Shown: positions 1-9,367 of the stretch, piece by piece | Layout of the letters: every line of letters starts with the position of its first letter | Position numbering within the stretch: position 1 is the stretch's first letter | Assembly: GCA_956465555.1 (NCBI GenBank) | Contig: OY101120.1 | Span: 1,730,001 to 1,794,000 of the forward strand | Source of the DNA: Nitzschia sp. pyKryTriq1 | Taxonomy: Eukaryota > Bacillariophyta > Bacillariophyceae > Bacillariales > Bacillariaceae | Length of the DNA stretch: 64,000 nt | Direction: 5' to 3' | Position numbers and translations under genes: made by a program | Notes under the pieces: model-generated | Databases searched by the model: none | Told to the model about the DNA's origin: nothing | Seen by the model: the letters and a program-made list of their open reading frames with translations, nothing else

Positions 1-204
1 TGCATCCCGCATGCGATGCATCGCATTCCAGATCGCGTCATTCCCAAATCCAAAACCTCGTTCCACTTTCCACTCTCTCGACCATAATACTGTATTGTGT
101 GCGTCCATGCCACTCACTCGTCAAAAAGGTTTTGCTGTCGTCGATGGTCCTAGTTCCACTCATCTTACAGCCTGTGCTTTCGAGTATTTGTTCAGCTGTA
201 GATA

Positions 205-1773
205 ATGAATCCAAGTGCGGCATGTCAGATGTTGAGAAGAAGTCGATGGCCGACATGGGATTCCCACCGAGGCATTGTTGGAAGGTATGCAGGGCGTCCT
301 ACGTCATCATCTACGATATGCAGGTATGCGACTACGAAAAGCAACGATAAAGGCACATCTTCTGACACAACATCAGCATTGCGACTTCAACTGTGGGAAT
401 ATCCAGCATCAGATGGGTCTGACCAGCGAAAACGGGGCGTGTTGTATGCAGAATCCCCTGGGAGGACGAACAATAAATGGGAAAAGATCCAAACATCTTT
501 GGAGGACGAGGAGTCGTCTGGCCTCTCGCTCCCTGGAACAACAAGAGGAAATCAGAAGATTGAACGAGCAACCGAGGAGGTCCTGAGTTATTTTCTTCCT
601 GCGAAATATCCTGAAAGTGTTGCTCAAGGCTATGGTCGATTTGCTGGTTTCTGCTTCACGGCATCTGTGGCTGGGAGTGCAGCCATGGTACTATCCACGC
701 AGACGCTTCTTTTAGCTGTAGGAGTTGTGGGCTCGAACGTGCAACACGCAGGAATTATGGCTGGAGCTTTCAATTGGGTGATGAAAGACTTTGTCGGCCA
801 ACTAGGGGGAGTGATATTTGCAAGTCAAATGGGAAAGACTCGAGCCTTCGACGCAGACCCTAAGCGTTGGCGAATGGTCGCCGCCATGGCCCTGGACGGC
901 GCCACATTGATTGAAATCCTTTCCCCACTTTTTCCATCAGTACTCATACTACCCGTTGCAAGTATTGCAAATGTGGGCAAGAACATTGGATTTTTGACTG
1001 CCAGTGCGAGCCGAGCTTCCCTCCATCAATCCGTGGCTATTACTGGGAATCTCGGCGACATCACGGCAAAGGCAGGTTCCCAATCAATCGTTGCGAGTCT
1101 CATTGGAACTTCACTGGGAATCGGTATGTCTTCTCTACTCTCGCACGACACCTACAACTTTGCCTTGTGTTTTTGCGTGTTGGGTGTCGTGCACCAGGGT
1201 TGTAACTACTTATCGGTGCAGTCAGTCGCTCTGACGTATTTCAATCGCCAACGGCTTCACATAGTATTGGAGCAATATATGTTGGATGGTACGGTTCTGA
1301 CCCCAGCACAGGTTGCTCGAAAGGAGTCGTACTTTCCTCTGGTGTCAGGAGACAGCACCACCAGCGGCTGGTTGTCGGTTGGAGCAACGTCACTTGAGAA
1401 GGTGTGTCCGACTCCATCGGACCTACGCGAGGCCTTAACTCGGTCTTCAGGGAAAGAAGATGATAATGATGAATCTATTTCTTACATTGTACGTGCCATG
1501 CCAGATGATCATGTTCATCTGATTTTCTTTCAGAAGAGCACCGGCGAGGATATGATTCGCGGCATGTATCACGCTTGCCTACTACACGAGCACTTGTTGA
1601 AGCAACAAGAAAAGGACGAAGAAAGTGACGACTTCCAAAACCAACTACAAAATACAATCGATAGTAGTTTTGCGACGCTTCTGGCAGAAATTCAAGAACA
1701 AGGATGGAGAACTGGCACAGAAGTCACGACTCTCGAACATAGCCATGCCCGAAGGCTTGTTTGGAAAGAGTAG
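205..1773 (+). CDS. RUS family protein (DUF647, root UVB sensitive-like)
   Basis: The frame encodes 522 residues. Residues about 125–370 match the DUF647/RUS family: a 'FLPAKYPESV' start, a glycine-rich membrane-like core, then 'SIANVGKNIGFLTASASRA' and 'GNLGDITAKAGSQSI'. In plants these proteins act in UV-B/vitamin B6-related signalling and plastid or membrane processes; the biochemical activity is not settled. The N-terminal 70 residues are low quality. An overlapping frame opening at ATG 99 starts with a signal-peptide-like hydrophobic stretch (LLSSMVLVPLILQPVLSS) and could be spliced in: a donor at 324 (CAG|GTATGC) and an acceptor at 425–426 (CCAG) join the frames in phase. So the true start may be 99, giving a secreted or plastid-targeted product. 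Family call is firm, N-terminus is not. Stop at 1771–1773. Confidence 0.85.
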   Translation: MNPSAACQMLRRSRWPTWDSHRGIVGRYAGRPTSSSTICRYATTKSNDKGTSSDTTSALRLQLWEYPASDGSDQRKRGVLYAESPGRTNNKWEKIQTSLEDEESSGLSLPGTTRGNQKIERATEEVLSYFLPAKYPESVAQGYGRFAGFCFTASVAGSAAMVLSTQTLLLAVGVVGSNVQHAGIMAGAFNWVMKDFVGQLGGVIFASQMGKTRAFDADPKRWRMVAAMALDGATLIEILSPLFPSVLILPVASIANVGKNIGFLTASASRASLHQSVAITGNLGDITAKAGSQSIVASLIGTSLGIGMSSLLSHDTYNFALCFCVLGVVHQGCNYLSVQSVALTYFNRQRLHIVLEQYMLDGTVLTPAQVARKESYFPLVSGDSTTSGWLSVGATSLEKVCPTPSDLREALTRSSGKEDDNDESISYIVRAMPDDHVHLIFFQKSTGEDMIRGMYHACLLHEHLLKQQEKDEESDDFQNQLQNTIDSSFATLLAEIQEQGWRTGTEVTTLEHSHARRLVWKE

Positions 1774-2419
1774 AGGCAGCTACTAGACTAGTCGTAGTCG
1801 TCTTCGGATCATGCGTGTCGGCTACTAGATTCATCATTCTGCTGTTTGGTGTCATTTTTTGTCCTCGCATCACAAAGAGAAATAGCATATCTCTAAAGAG
1901 ACAAAGGGCTACTGCGTGTCCACTCTACTAGCTACGAAGAGGAGTAGGATTGATGGAAGATCTTCAACTACCTGTACGTCATAAGTGTACTCTGCTGTAG
2001 CTGGCTACAATAGCCTACCGGTCGGGGTCGGGGGTCGTTCGTCGTACCGGCGGTACATTATCGTTTAGTCGGTCGGTACCAGGTAATAGTCGGGAACTCT
2101 TCCTGTCTGTTTGCGTCCGTATGTCTGTCCGCACTCCGCAGTGCATGCAAGCAAAAGCAATCGACACACAATATATTGGCCATCCAATACGCGCACACTC
2201 GCGCAATTTTTGATCCGTGTCGAGCGTCGAGCGAGAAACGAGTGCGAGAGCAAAAAGCAGAGCAAAACACAACGAGAAAGCTTGTTGTCTCGCGAGAAAG
2301 CAATGGCCATTGTTGTTGCTGTTACTACAAATTGCAATAATGTCTTCAACCCTGGCAACTGAGATCACAAAGCTATTCTCACAGAACAGAGAAGGATGCG
2401 TTAGGCTATATTGAGTTGA
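1774..2419. other. intergenic spacer, RUS to MFS gene
   Basis: No gene is visible over about 650 nt. The first half is rich in CTAGTAG/TCGTAG words, and one GGTACC site lies near 2077. The open frames here (for example 2015–2440 on the minus strand) show no family resemblance and overlap one another on both strands. Confidence 0.6.
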
Positions 2420-3955
2420 ATGATGAAAGCCGCGATACAATCAAACCCTGATGACCGGCCGCCCGTAGTGAGGCTTGGTTTCGACAGGTTCAACATCGGA
2501 CAGCTGAGTTGCCACTTTGTTTTGGCTATTTTGATAGGCGTCTCCTTGCGTTTAACAACATTCACAGAGGCTACAACGATCGCCTCCACACTAGGCGATC
2601 AATATAAAATCAAGACTTCCTTCTTGGTCTCGTTTGGTTTCACCAAGGCTCTATCGAATTTAATCGTCGGTCGAGTTTCCGATACTTACGGTCGCAAGGC
2701 TCCGCATGCTGTGGGTTGGGTGTTTGGGGTTGTCTTGGGCATTGTGCTGCTTATGCTATCAAGATCCTCAGACCACAATGACGATAAGGGTGGCAGTACC
2801 AGTACTAGGTGGATGGTTTGGTATGTGTTTGCCAATATTTGTTTGGGTGCCCAGCAAGGGTGGACTTGGACAACCAACATTTTCATGTTTTTGGACATTT
2901 TGGGACCTGAGCATCGGGCCCTGGCTAGTGGTCTCTCGAATAGTGTGGGGTACATTTCCGCTGCTGCTACCACGTACATGGCAGCCTCCCTCCCTACAGA
3001 ATCTGCATTTCGTCTGGTTCTCTACACATCAGTCTTCGGGTGGATACTTGCGACATGTCTGGTCAGAGACACCTCCCGATTTGTGGAAGAAGAAATGATT
3101 CAGTCCAACTACTCTGCTTCCATTGAGGTATGCTCGCGCTCAAATTTGACTGACGAGGAATGGAACGATGAAACAATCTGTCCCGAAGAAAGTACGGAGG
3201 ACCCATGCCGTAGTAGCAACGGCTATGATCGGGTGAGCAATCCATCGAGACCTGCCATGAACATTGACCAACTCCAAGTAGATGTACGAGAAAGTCACAT
3301 GGTCAACAATCCTACATCATCTTTTGGAACTGTTTTCGCTACTACATGTTGGCGAAACAAGAGTGCAGCAATTATATGCGTTGGAGGCCTAATGACTAAC
3401 TTGATTACCTCTCTGGCGTGGGGATTGGTCTTAATTTGGGGCAAGCAACAAGAGTTGCCAGCAATTTCTCTGGCCAACATTGGATCCGCTTTCACTTTTT
3501 CAAAAGGCTTTGTGATGGTGCTGTCGGGTTATATCAGCGATCGGCAACAAGATCGAAAACGAGTTTTGATTGGGGGTTTCTTGGTGGCAATGATCGGTCT
3601 CGTGGTCACTGCGACAGCGGATTTGACAGCCGATCTAGATGCCATATACTTGCGTCTTTTGCTGGGAGGAGTCGTCATTGGATCTGGGATTGGAAGCGTG
3701 TATTGCGTCATGACTGCAGCATTGAGTGACCATACATCGCCACAAGACCGAGGATCTGCAATCGGCGTGTATAAATTTTGGCGTGACTCGGGTTATGCCT
3801 TTGGAGGGCTTCTGACCGGGTGGATTGCAGATGCGTCCGGCGGAAGCTTTGTGTTTACGACATTGGTGGTTGCCGTGCTTGTAGGGGGACTGGTTCTAGG
3901 AATTGGGCTCAAGTACCAAGACGTGCCCATTCCGCGAGCGAGAACAATGACATGA
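2420..3955 (+). CDS. major facilitator superfamily transporter
   Basis: A 511-residue, single-exon membrane protein. Twelve hydrophobic segments can be counted, six before and six after a polar loop at about residues 215–300. The MFS motif A is at residues 84–93 (GRVSDTYGRK), with a second copy after TM8 (SGYISDRQQDRKR), as expected from the internal duplication of the fold. ATG 2420 is followed directly by a second in-frame ATG. The substrate cannot be read from the sequence; general resemblance is to drug:H+ or sugar-phosphate-type MFS carriers. Its stop lies about 210 nt from the convergent stop of the next gene. Confidence 0.85.
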   Translation: MMKAAIQSNPDDRPPVVRLGFDRFNIGQLSCHFVLAILIGVSLRLTTFTEATTIASTLGDQYKIKTSFLVSFGFTKALSNLIVGRVSDTYGRKAPHAVGWVFGVVLGIVLLMLSRSSDHNDDKGGSTSTRWMVWYVFANICLGAQQGWTWTTNIFMFLDILGPEHRALASGLSNSVGYISAAATTYMAASLPTESAFRLVLYTSVFGWILATCLVRDTSRFVEEEMIQSNYSASIEVCSRSNLTDEEWNDETICPEESTEDPCRSSNGYDRVSNPSRPAMNIDQLQVDVRESHMVNNPTSSFGTVFATTCWRNKSAAIICVGGLMTNLITSLAWGLVLIWGKQQELPAISLANIGSAFTFSKGFVMVLSGYISDRQQDRKRVLIGGFLVAMIGLVVTATADLTADLDAIYLRLLLGGVVIGSGIGSVYCVMTAALSDHTSPQDRGSAIGVYKFWRDSGYAFGGLLTGWIADASGGSFVFTTLVVAVLVGGLVLGIGLKYQDVPIPRARTMT

Positions 3956-4165
3956 TACGGTCTGTAAGGCCCATCAACACACGGAAACTAAGGTTTTCGA
4001 AAGTGCTTGGCTAGTATGTCAACTGAATTTTGGTTCATATGACGATATTATTATACACACGCGCAGTTGGAGGATTATATATGAAATGCAGGAAGACTTT
4101 TGCTGGGACGTGAAAAATCCAGGGAAAGGTTGGTTGGAAATCTTGTAACTTTAATTTGCTTGTGT

Positions 4166-4945
4166 TCAAGCAGCGGGTGCAGAGACATGCGGTAAATTTC
4201 CGAGCAGCCACGCTGTTGTGCTCCGTATAAATCCCGCAAACATTCTTTCTGGTGAACACTCCTCCGACGACGCTCTTGATTGCCACCAATTCGTTGTCCG
4301 AAGCCACATAAGAGAAGCAAACAGATTCTGAAAGCATTTACTGGAGTCGTCACTGTCGCCAAGCACGTGATAGGCATGGCCTGAATTGTTCATCAGAGCC
4401 AGCAGTAGCATGTTGCTAGGTCGGGAGATGTACCCGAAAGTGTTATCCTCCTTTTTGTAAGAATGGTGAAGTTGAAAGGCCAATCGGTAAAGCTTCAAAG
4501 CTTGCCTCGTCAGCTCGTATCTTGCTTGATTCCACTCTTGTTGGTCCAGTCCCAGTGCACAGAGATGTTGCGCAAGCGCCAAATTAAATAATATGGAAAT
4601 CACAATGGTAGCATGCGTCTCGCTGTGGTCCGGCGAAATATTCACTGGAAGCAAAATCGGTCGGTTGTAAATAAAAAATTCTTGGTTTTCTACTTTGGTT
4701 TCCTTGCCGTGGTGTGGCGTTGTTCTTTCAGACAAAAGCATGAGATTGTCCAGGAGACTATATTCTTGAGGAGCTTCACAGGAACTGCGAAACGCCCTGT
4801 ATCCTTCTGGGGTTAGTCGAATGCTTTCTTGCGCCGCGAGATGAGCTCTGATGAGGTTCGAGATGGCTTCTTCGTATCGACCATTTATCATTCTCTCAAC
4901 TGCAATGTTGTTGAGTTGGATGGAATCAAAGAGAAATGCCTTCAT
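4166..4945 (-). CDS. TPR-like orphan protein
   Basis: A 259-residue protein, single exon, starting at ATG 4945. No named family is recognised. It is helical throughout. Two stretches look like tetratricopeptide helix pairs: 'NLALAQHLCALGLDQ…ALKLYRLAFQL' (about residues 115–160) and 'LLALMNNSGHAYHVLGD…CFQNLFASLMWL' (about 180–215). Short proteins of this shape are common in diatom genomes as uncharacterised multigene families (recollection, not checked). A scaffold or protein-binding role is only a guess. It is divergent from the DUF599 gene, with 234 nt between the reading frames. Confidence 0.6.
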   Translation of the reverse strand: MKAFLFDSIQLNNIAVERMINGRYEEAISNLIRAHLAAQESIRLTPEGYRAFRSSCEAPQEYSLLDNLMLLSERTTPHHGKETKVENQEFFIYNRPILLPVNISPDHSETHATIVISILFNLALAQHLCALGLDQQEWNQARYELTRQALKLYRLAFQLHHSYKKEDNTFGYISRPSNMLLLALMNNSGHAYHVLGDSDDSSKCFQNLFASLMWLRTTNWWQSRASSEECSPERMFAGFIRSTTAWLLGNLPHVSAPAA

Positions 4946-5179
4946 TGTTTCGCTGTGAGTATTTTACTTGAGTTGGGTTGGGTACAAGTATCACAGAAGA
5001 AAGTTGTCTTCGCGTTTCTGGATTATTTGTGAGTTTGTGTGACGAGATAGAAGCGGGGTTCTTTTTTACCATGTCGAACAAGAAATAACACGAAGCCACT
5101 TTTTCGCGGAGATACTTGCTATTTTACTATTGTACATAATGAGCACGGGATCGGAGAAACGAAGGACAGATCTATAGCG

Positions 5180-5842
5180 GTGAATCATCCAGTCACGTTA
5201 CTTGGTGGTTCTATCGAAGCTGTATCATGGATCGAAATTGCGGGAATTGTGGGCAGTGGAGCTCTGTTGACAGTCTACCATCTCCGTCTATATCTCAGGG
5301 ATCGTAATGGAGATCGTAGCTGGCGCAGCGTACAAGCTACCACACGAGAGAGGTGGTCAAAACATGTCCGCCAAACTGAATCATGGCTTTATGCGATCCA
5401 AACTCTTCGAAATGCCATAACTGCGCAGACATTTCTGGCTACAACTGTGCTGTCATTACTTACAGTTATTTCTGGACGTCTGTGGGAGATATTGAAACAG
5501 CCATCGTCGGGAATCGCTCGCCAAACGCTCATTGTTCAGTTCACCTCAGTTGCAGTGAGTATGCTGACCTCTGCGTATTGCTTTCTCCAATCAGCGAGAC
5601 TCATGACACACGCAGGCTTCATGTTTCCAGTGAATCCAAGCAGCACTCAAGTCGACAGGATTATGCGCAAGTCAGAAAACGCTCAATGGCTGGGCTTGCG
5701 GTGTCTTTATATTTCGGGCAGTTTATTATCATGGATTGTGGGGGGCTCAAGAACGTTTTTCATAGCCTCGCTCCTTCTGACGGCTTTCTTTCGTTCAATC
5801 GACCAAGCGCCAAAAGCTATTTCCAACGAAGAGCCTCTCTAG
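5180..5842 (+). CDS. DUF599 membrane protein (start unresolved)
   Basis: The open frame encodes 220 residues and matches DUF599, a small family of four-helix membrane proteins in bacteria and plants with no known activity. Visible are TM1 (about 18–38), the family signature 'AIQTLRNAITAQTFLATT' (about 74–91), TM3 (about 113–135) and two terminal helices after 'WLGLRCLYISGSLLSWIVGG'. The frame opens with GTG and no in-frame ATG precedes the first conserved residues. ATG 5139 is in another frame and meets a TAG at 5175. The true 5' end is therefore an unseen upstream exon, a non-ATG start or a sequence error. The conserved domain itself is complete. Confidence 0.7.
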   Translation: MNHPVTLLGGSIEAVSWIEIAGIVGSGALLTVYHLRLYLRDRNGDRSWRSVQATTRERWSKHVRQTESWLYAIQTLRNAITAQTFLATTVLSLLTVISGRLWEILKQPSSGIARQTLIVQFTSVAVSMLTSAYCFLQSARLMTHAGFMFPVNPSSTQVDRIMRKSENAQWLGLRCLYISGSLLSWIVGGSRTFFIASLLLTAFFRSIDQAPKAISNEEPL

Positions 5843-6226
5843 GCTATCAAGTGACTATATTATGGTAAACCGGACAACTACTGGCTGGAGCCGGCTGGAC
5901 CCCTCATAGGCAGGTGCCGTCTGGAAGGAAATAAGTGGCTATTATTATAGGAGCCGCAAAGGAGTGTTCTGACTCGTAGACTACGTCGTCTGAATTGCTC
6001 CTAGCTGGGAAGTCTGGTCATACACAATACTACTAGTATCGTATTCGCTCCATGCTCTCAAGAATCTTCTCGTGCCTCGTAATGTCCTGGCCAGGAAAAC
6101 TTTACTCGTAGAACTGGAACAATGGCCTACTAGCTAGCAGAAAGAGACTCTGCTCGTTATTCTCAAAATTCTTCAAGAATGAAGTGATTGAAGGCAGCAG
6201 CTCAAAACCCTCTCTACTACTATTTT
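5843..6226. other. convergent spacer with dispersed repeat copy A
   Basis: Lies between the convergent DUF599 and glycosyltransferase genes. Around 5868–5920 it carries a copy of a roughly 50-bp sequence that recurs at 59643–59696 (shared core GGCTGGAGCCGGCTGGACCC). Otherwise CTACTAG-rich, with no gene. Confidence 0.6.
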
Positions 6227-8671
6227 TCACGAAGTTGATGTTATCGTCTCATTCATTTCCCTGTATTTGTTCCAAATGATCCTCTCCAAATATCTTCGGG
6301 CGAAATGAGAGCATGAGTGATCTTCTGTACACTGGCCAGCGAGGTTGTCCTTGGCAATATCAATGATATTTTCCTTGAAATCTTCAATCACGCTTTTCGC
6401 CTTGCTGGGGGATATATTGAACTTAGATTCCACAATATCCCACAGTTTACTGACGTCCTTTTTGGGAGAGTATTCCTTCTGAAAACCACCCATACCATGG
6501 CTCGTAGGAGTACGAGCCTGAATTGCCTGTTGGAAGTCAAGATCTAGAAACTTCAAGCATTTCTGCCCCGAGAAGTCATGAGATCCATCACATGGAGGAA
6601 CGTTCTCGTGGAGGACATGGTGGCCAATGGCTGGTGGGCTAGATACACTTGGAGGGAGAACGTAGGACAGTCCCGGTGTGATACAGGTCTTGTGCTGCTT
6701 CTTTGTCTGCGTGAGAATCCCTTCAGCAGGAATATTCAGTGTATTGGTGACATTTGGATCCACTTCTCCCAAGGGTGCCAGGGCCCCACTGTGCCAATAT
6801 ATCGAACGGCCCACACAAAATGCTCGCCATTCAATGCTCGTGCTGTTTGCGTTTGTGCGAGCATATTCTGTCGCCTTCTCGCGAATAGTGCCAATCATGT
6901 CCTCCTGAAGTCCGTCATCAGCATCCAACCGTGACTCAACTAGCCAGTGTTCGTTGCTCCTTGTCACAGCCTCCCTCAGAACTTCCCTGTCTCCTGACAA
7001 GATCTTCAAAGAATCCACGTTTAATTTTCGGAAACCCTCGGTATTGTCATTGCTGGCAATCAGAAAGAATCGGTCACTGTAAGGCTCAATCATTTTCTTC
7101 AATGGCGATAGTAGCTCCACAGCAAGGTCAGGATCAATCCGGATAAGCCACAGGAAGTCCTTGTCTTGTTGCCCAAGAATAGTCGGTAGGCAAAATGTCT
7201 CGAACAACTGCAGTCGTGCTCTACCAAGTGCCAGTAGATTCGGTTGAAATTGCATGAATCGGCTCTTTAGTACAATCATGGGAGGCTTTGCATCCATATT
7301 CACCAGAGAAAGCGTCATTTTCGAGATATTGTAGCCAGAATTCTTACGCTTTGCTGCGCCGGAAGCCAATCGTTCCATGTCATGCGGCGTCTGGTAGTGG
7401 CAAGCGAGATCAGAGGGTTTGCAGTGTAGGTACTCATTTTTGCAAAGATTCGTGTATCTTGGTCCTTTTTTCGAGCTCTTCAATTTTATCTGTGAGTCTT
7501 GAATAGCGTCCATGTACACTTCCGAGTGTAGTTCATACAATTGTGTAAAAATTGCCAGCATCCAATGACCATGAAAACAGTAGCCTCTTGTCCATCGGGA
7601 CACATTCTGGAATGGTTCTGCCAAGGCAAACTTCTCCATCATTTCCGCCAGATTCATTCCATCCCTAAATGTCTCGCCCTCAACAATCAAATTTTGATCA
7701 ATAGTGGCCAGCGTAGAGTTTTGCCACTCATCATTCGTCATGGCGTTACTTTTGGAGAGCGGTTGAAGCAATCTTTGGATGCTCCCCTTTGAAAATGTCA
7801 ACCCGAACCCACCGAAAGGAAACACGATCCCGCTTTCCTTATTTTGGCCGTTAGTCACGCGGCAACCGGCACCAACGAACGGATCCGACGAATCTCGATT
7901 CTGCACGATCTCACTGTAATAGGTATCCATGTTGTAGTAGGTATCATCGTCTACAACGACGAGATAATCCGGCAAAGATTCACCTCTCTCCGCATAGCTC
8001 ATGACAACCCGGGCAACCCCAATAGGAAAGCGTTTTTGCGCACAGAGCCATCCAGCAGGATTCGGTTTGCTCTGTAGCCACGCTTTTCGTGCATAATAAT
8101 GTATAAATCTCTGCATTACCCAAGAGAAGTCAGGGTCGGTGGAATCCTGGCTCAAGTAGCGATTTCTGCACCACGTGGGAACCTGCAGCACCCTTTTCAA
8201 TGAAAGACTTTGACAAGACTTGCCGCCCACCACATCGCCGTCGATATCTTCCGTGACGTTGAAGAAATTTCGTACCAAAGGATGTGCGGCCCATGTACTT
8301 CGCTGGGTCTTTACATATTCAGGTCGCTTGTTCGATGCGACACTGAGGATATCAACCGTTTTGCCTTCGTACCCAGCAGGTACCACTGTATCAAACGAGA
8401 AGGCCGGTCGAACTTGTTCTCGGAGAGAAGAATGCTTTCCCTCTCCCGTATCCCGTTGGGCAACCTCGTCCACGACCAACACAGTTTCTGACATCGGTAT
8501 GGTTTCGGTATGTGAAATAGACGCATCTATCAAGGCCATTGTTACCGTGTAATTAACAAACAGGGAAAGAGAAATGACCCCGGACAAGATGAGGAGCACT
8601 CGTATCGAACCAGGTCGAAGATTACGAACGACTCTTGCATCCGATGACTTTCTATCAGATATGCCCCGCAT
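6227..8671 (-). CDS. two-domain glycosyltransferase: fringe-like plus putative rhamnosyltransferase (PF11316-like)
   Basis: An 814-residue, single-exon type II membrane protein starting at ATG 8671. A short basic tail precedes one membrane anchor (about 24–48), the usual Golgi enzyme layout. The first lumenal domain (about 105–380) resembles fringe/galactosyltransferase enzymes, with 'DYLVVVDDDTYYN' carrying the metal-binding DDD at 241–243 and 'GAGCRVTNG…FGGFGLTFSKG' after it. The second domain (about 465–740) resembles the bacterial 'putative rhamnosyl transferase' family: 'SRFMQFQPN', 'LFETFCLPTILGQ', 'FLWLIRIDPDL' and 'ESRLDADDGL', the last probably its DxD-type site. Two glycosyltransferases in one chain suggest sequential sugar addition to a cell-wall or frustule glycan. 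Substrates are not deducible. Confidence 0.8.
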   Translation of the reverse strand: MRGISDRKSSDARVVRNLRPGSIRVLLILSGVISLSLFVNYTVTMALIDASISHTETIPMSETVLVVDEVAQRDTGEGKHSSLREQVRPAFSFDTVVPAGYEGKTVDILSVASNKRPEYVKTQRSTWAAHPLVRNFFNVTEDIDGDVVGGKSCQSLSLKRVLQVPTWCRNRYLSQDSTDPDFSWVMQRFIHYYARKAWLQSKPNPAGWLCAQKRFPIGVARVVMSYAERGESLPDYLVVVDDDTYYNMDTYYSEIVQNRDSSDPFVGAGCRVTNGQNKESGIVFPFGGFGLTFSKGSIQRLLQPLSKSNAMTNDEWQNSTLATIDQNLIVEGETFRDGMNLAEMMEKFALAEPFQNVSRWTRGYCFHGHWMLAIFTQLYELHSEVYMDAIQDSQIKLKSSKKGPRYTNLCKNEYLHCKPSDLACHYQTPHDMERLASGAAKRKNSGYNISKMTLSLVNMDAKPPMIVLKSRFMQFQPNLLALGRARLQLFETFCLPTILGQQDKDFLWLIRIDPDLAVELLSPLKKMIEPYSDRFFLIASNDNTEGFRKLNVDSLKILSGDREVLREAVTRSNEHWLVESRLDADDGLQEDMIGTIREKATEYARTNANSTSIEWRAFCVGRSIYWHSGALAPLGEVDPNVTNTLNIPAEGILTQTKKQHKTCITPGLSYVLPPSVSSPPAIGHHVLHENVPPCDGSHDFSGQKCLKFLDLDFQQAIQARTPTSHGMGGFQKEYSPKKDVSKLWDIVESKFNISPSKAKSVIEDFKENIIDIAKDNLAGQCTEDHSCSHFARRYLERIIWNKYREMNETITSTS

Positions 8672-9367
8672 CTTTAAGCGATTTCAAACACAAAAGATAC
8701 TGCAGAAGAGAAATCAGGTGTCTCTTGAGTATGAAAGCAAACAGTCAAACAAAACGCCAAACATTAAAAAATAGATTGGGCAAAATGAAAATGTGACGAC
8801 AAGAAAACTTCGGTTGGACGATTCTTAACAAAATGCCGACCGGCGCGTGTCAAACCGTTGTAGCAATCAGAAAAAGCTCAGAAATACCGTTGCAGGGCGA
8901 GCCTGCCTGCCAATCCTCGGCACGCACAGGCATCATCAGTCATCAGGCCAGGCGGCATGGACCTGGTAGGCGAGCGAGCAAGGCCGACTGACTCACGCTA
9001 CATACTTCTCGATGGGAGCGCACGCAATTCTTCGACCACATGGACCAGGAATTTTGGTCTGTATCTTTTCAGTTCTCGTCGCGAAGTTGATCCTTCTTCG
9101 CGATGCATGCGGGCGATTGCTACACATCTCGTCATGAACTCACGCTGTTGTCATACCGTATCTACAGTATGATAGTCATACTCTAACCAATTGAAGTTGC
9201 ATGGAAGATATGTTGTTTTGGCAGAGGCAGAGAATCATCAAAATTGTAGAATGCTCTGTCACAGTCACCGGCCCTTTCATAACACCAGCACTGCGTCTAG
9301 TCTACTCGTAGTAGAGCCATGAAGACAATTGGAAGTTTACTTTTACCAAATAACTGTGCGAGGAAAA
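8672..9367. other. divergent spacer between glycosyltransferase and RMC1 genes
   Basis: About 700 nt, presumably holding both promoters. I see no gene and, unlike many other 5' regions here, no GGTACC/ACCGGT island. ATG 9319 opens only a short frame unrelated to the RMC1 frame. Confidence 0.55.
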
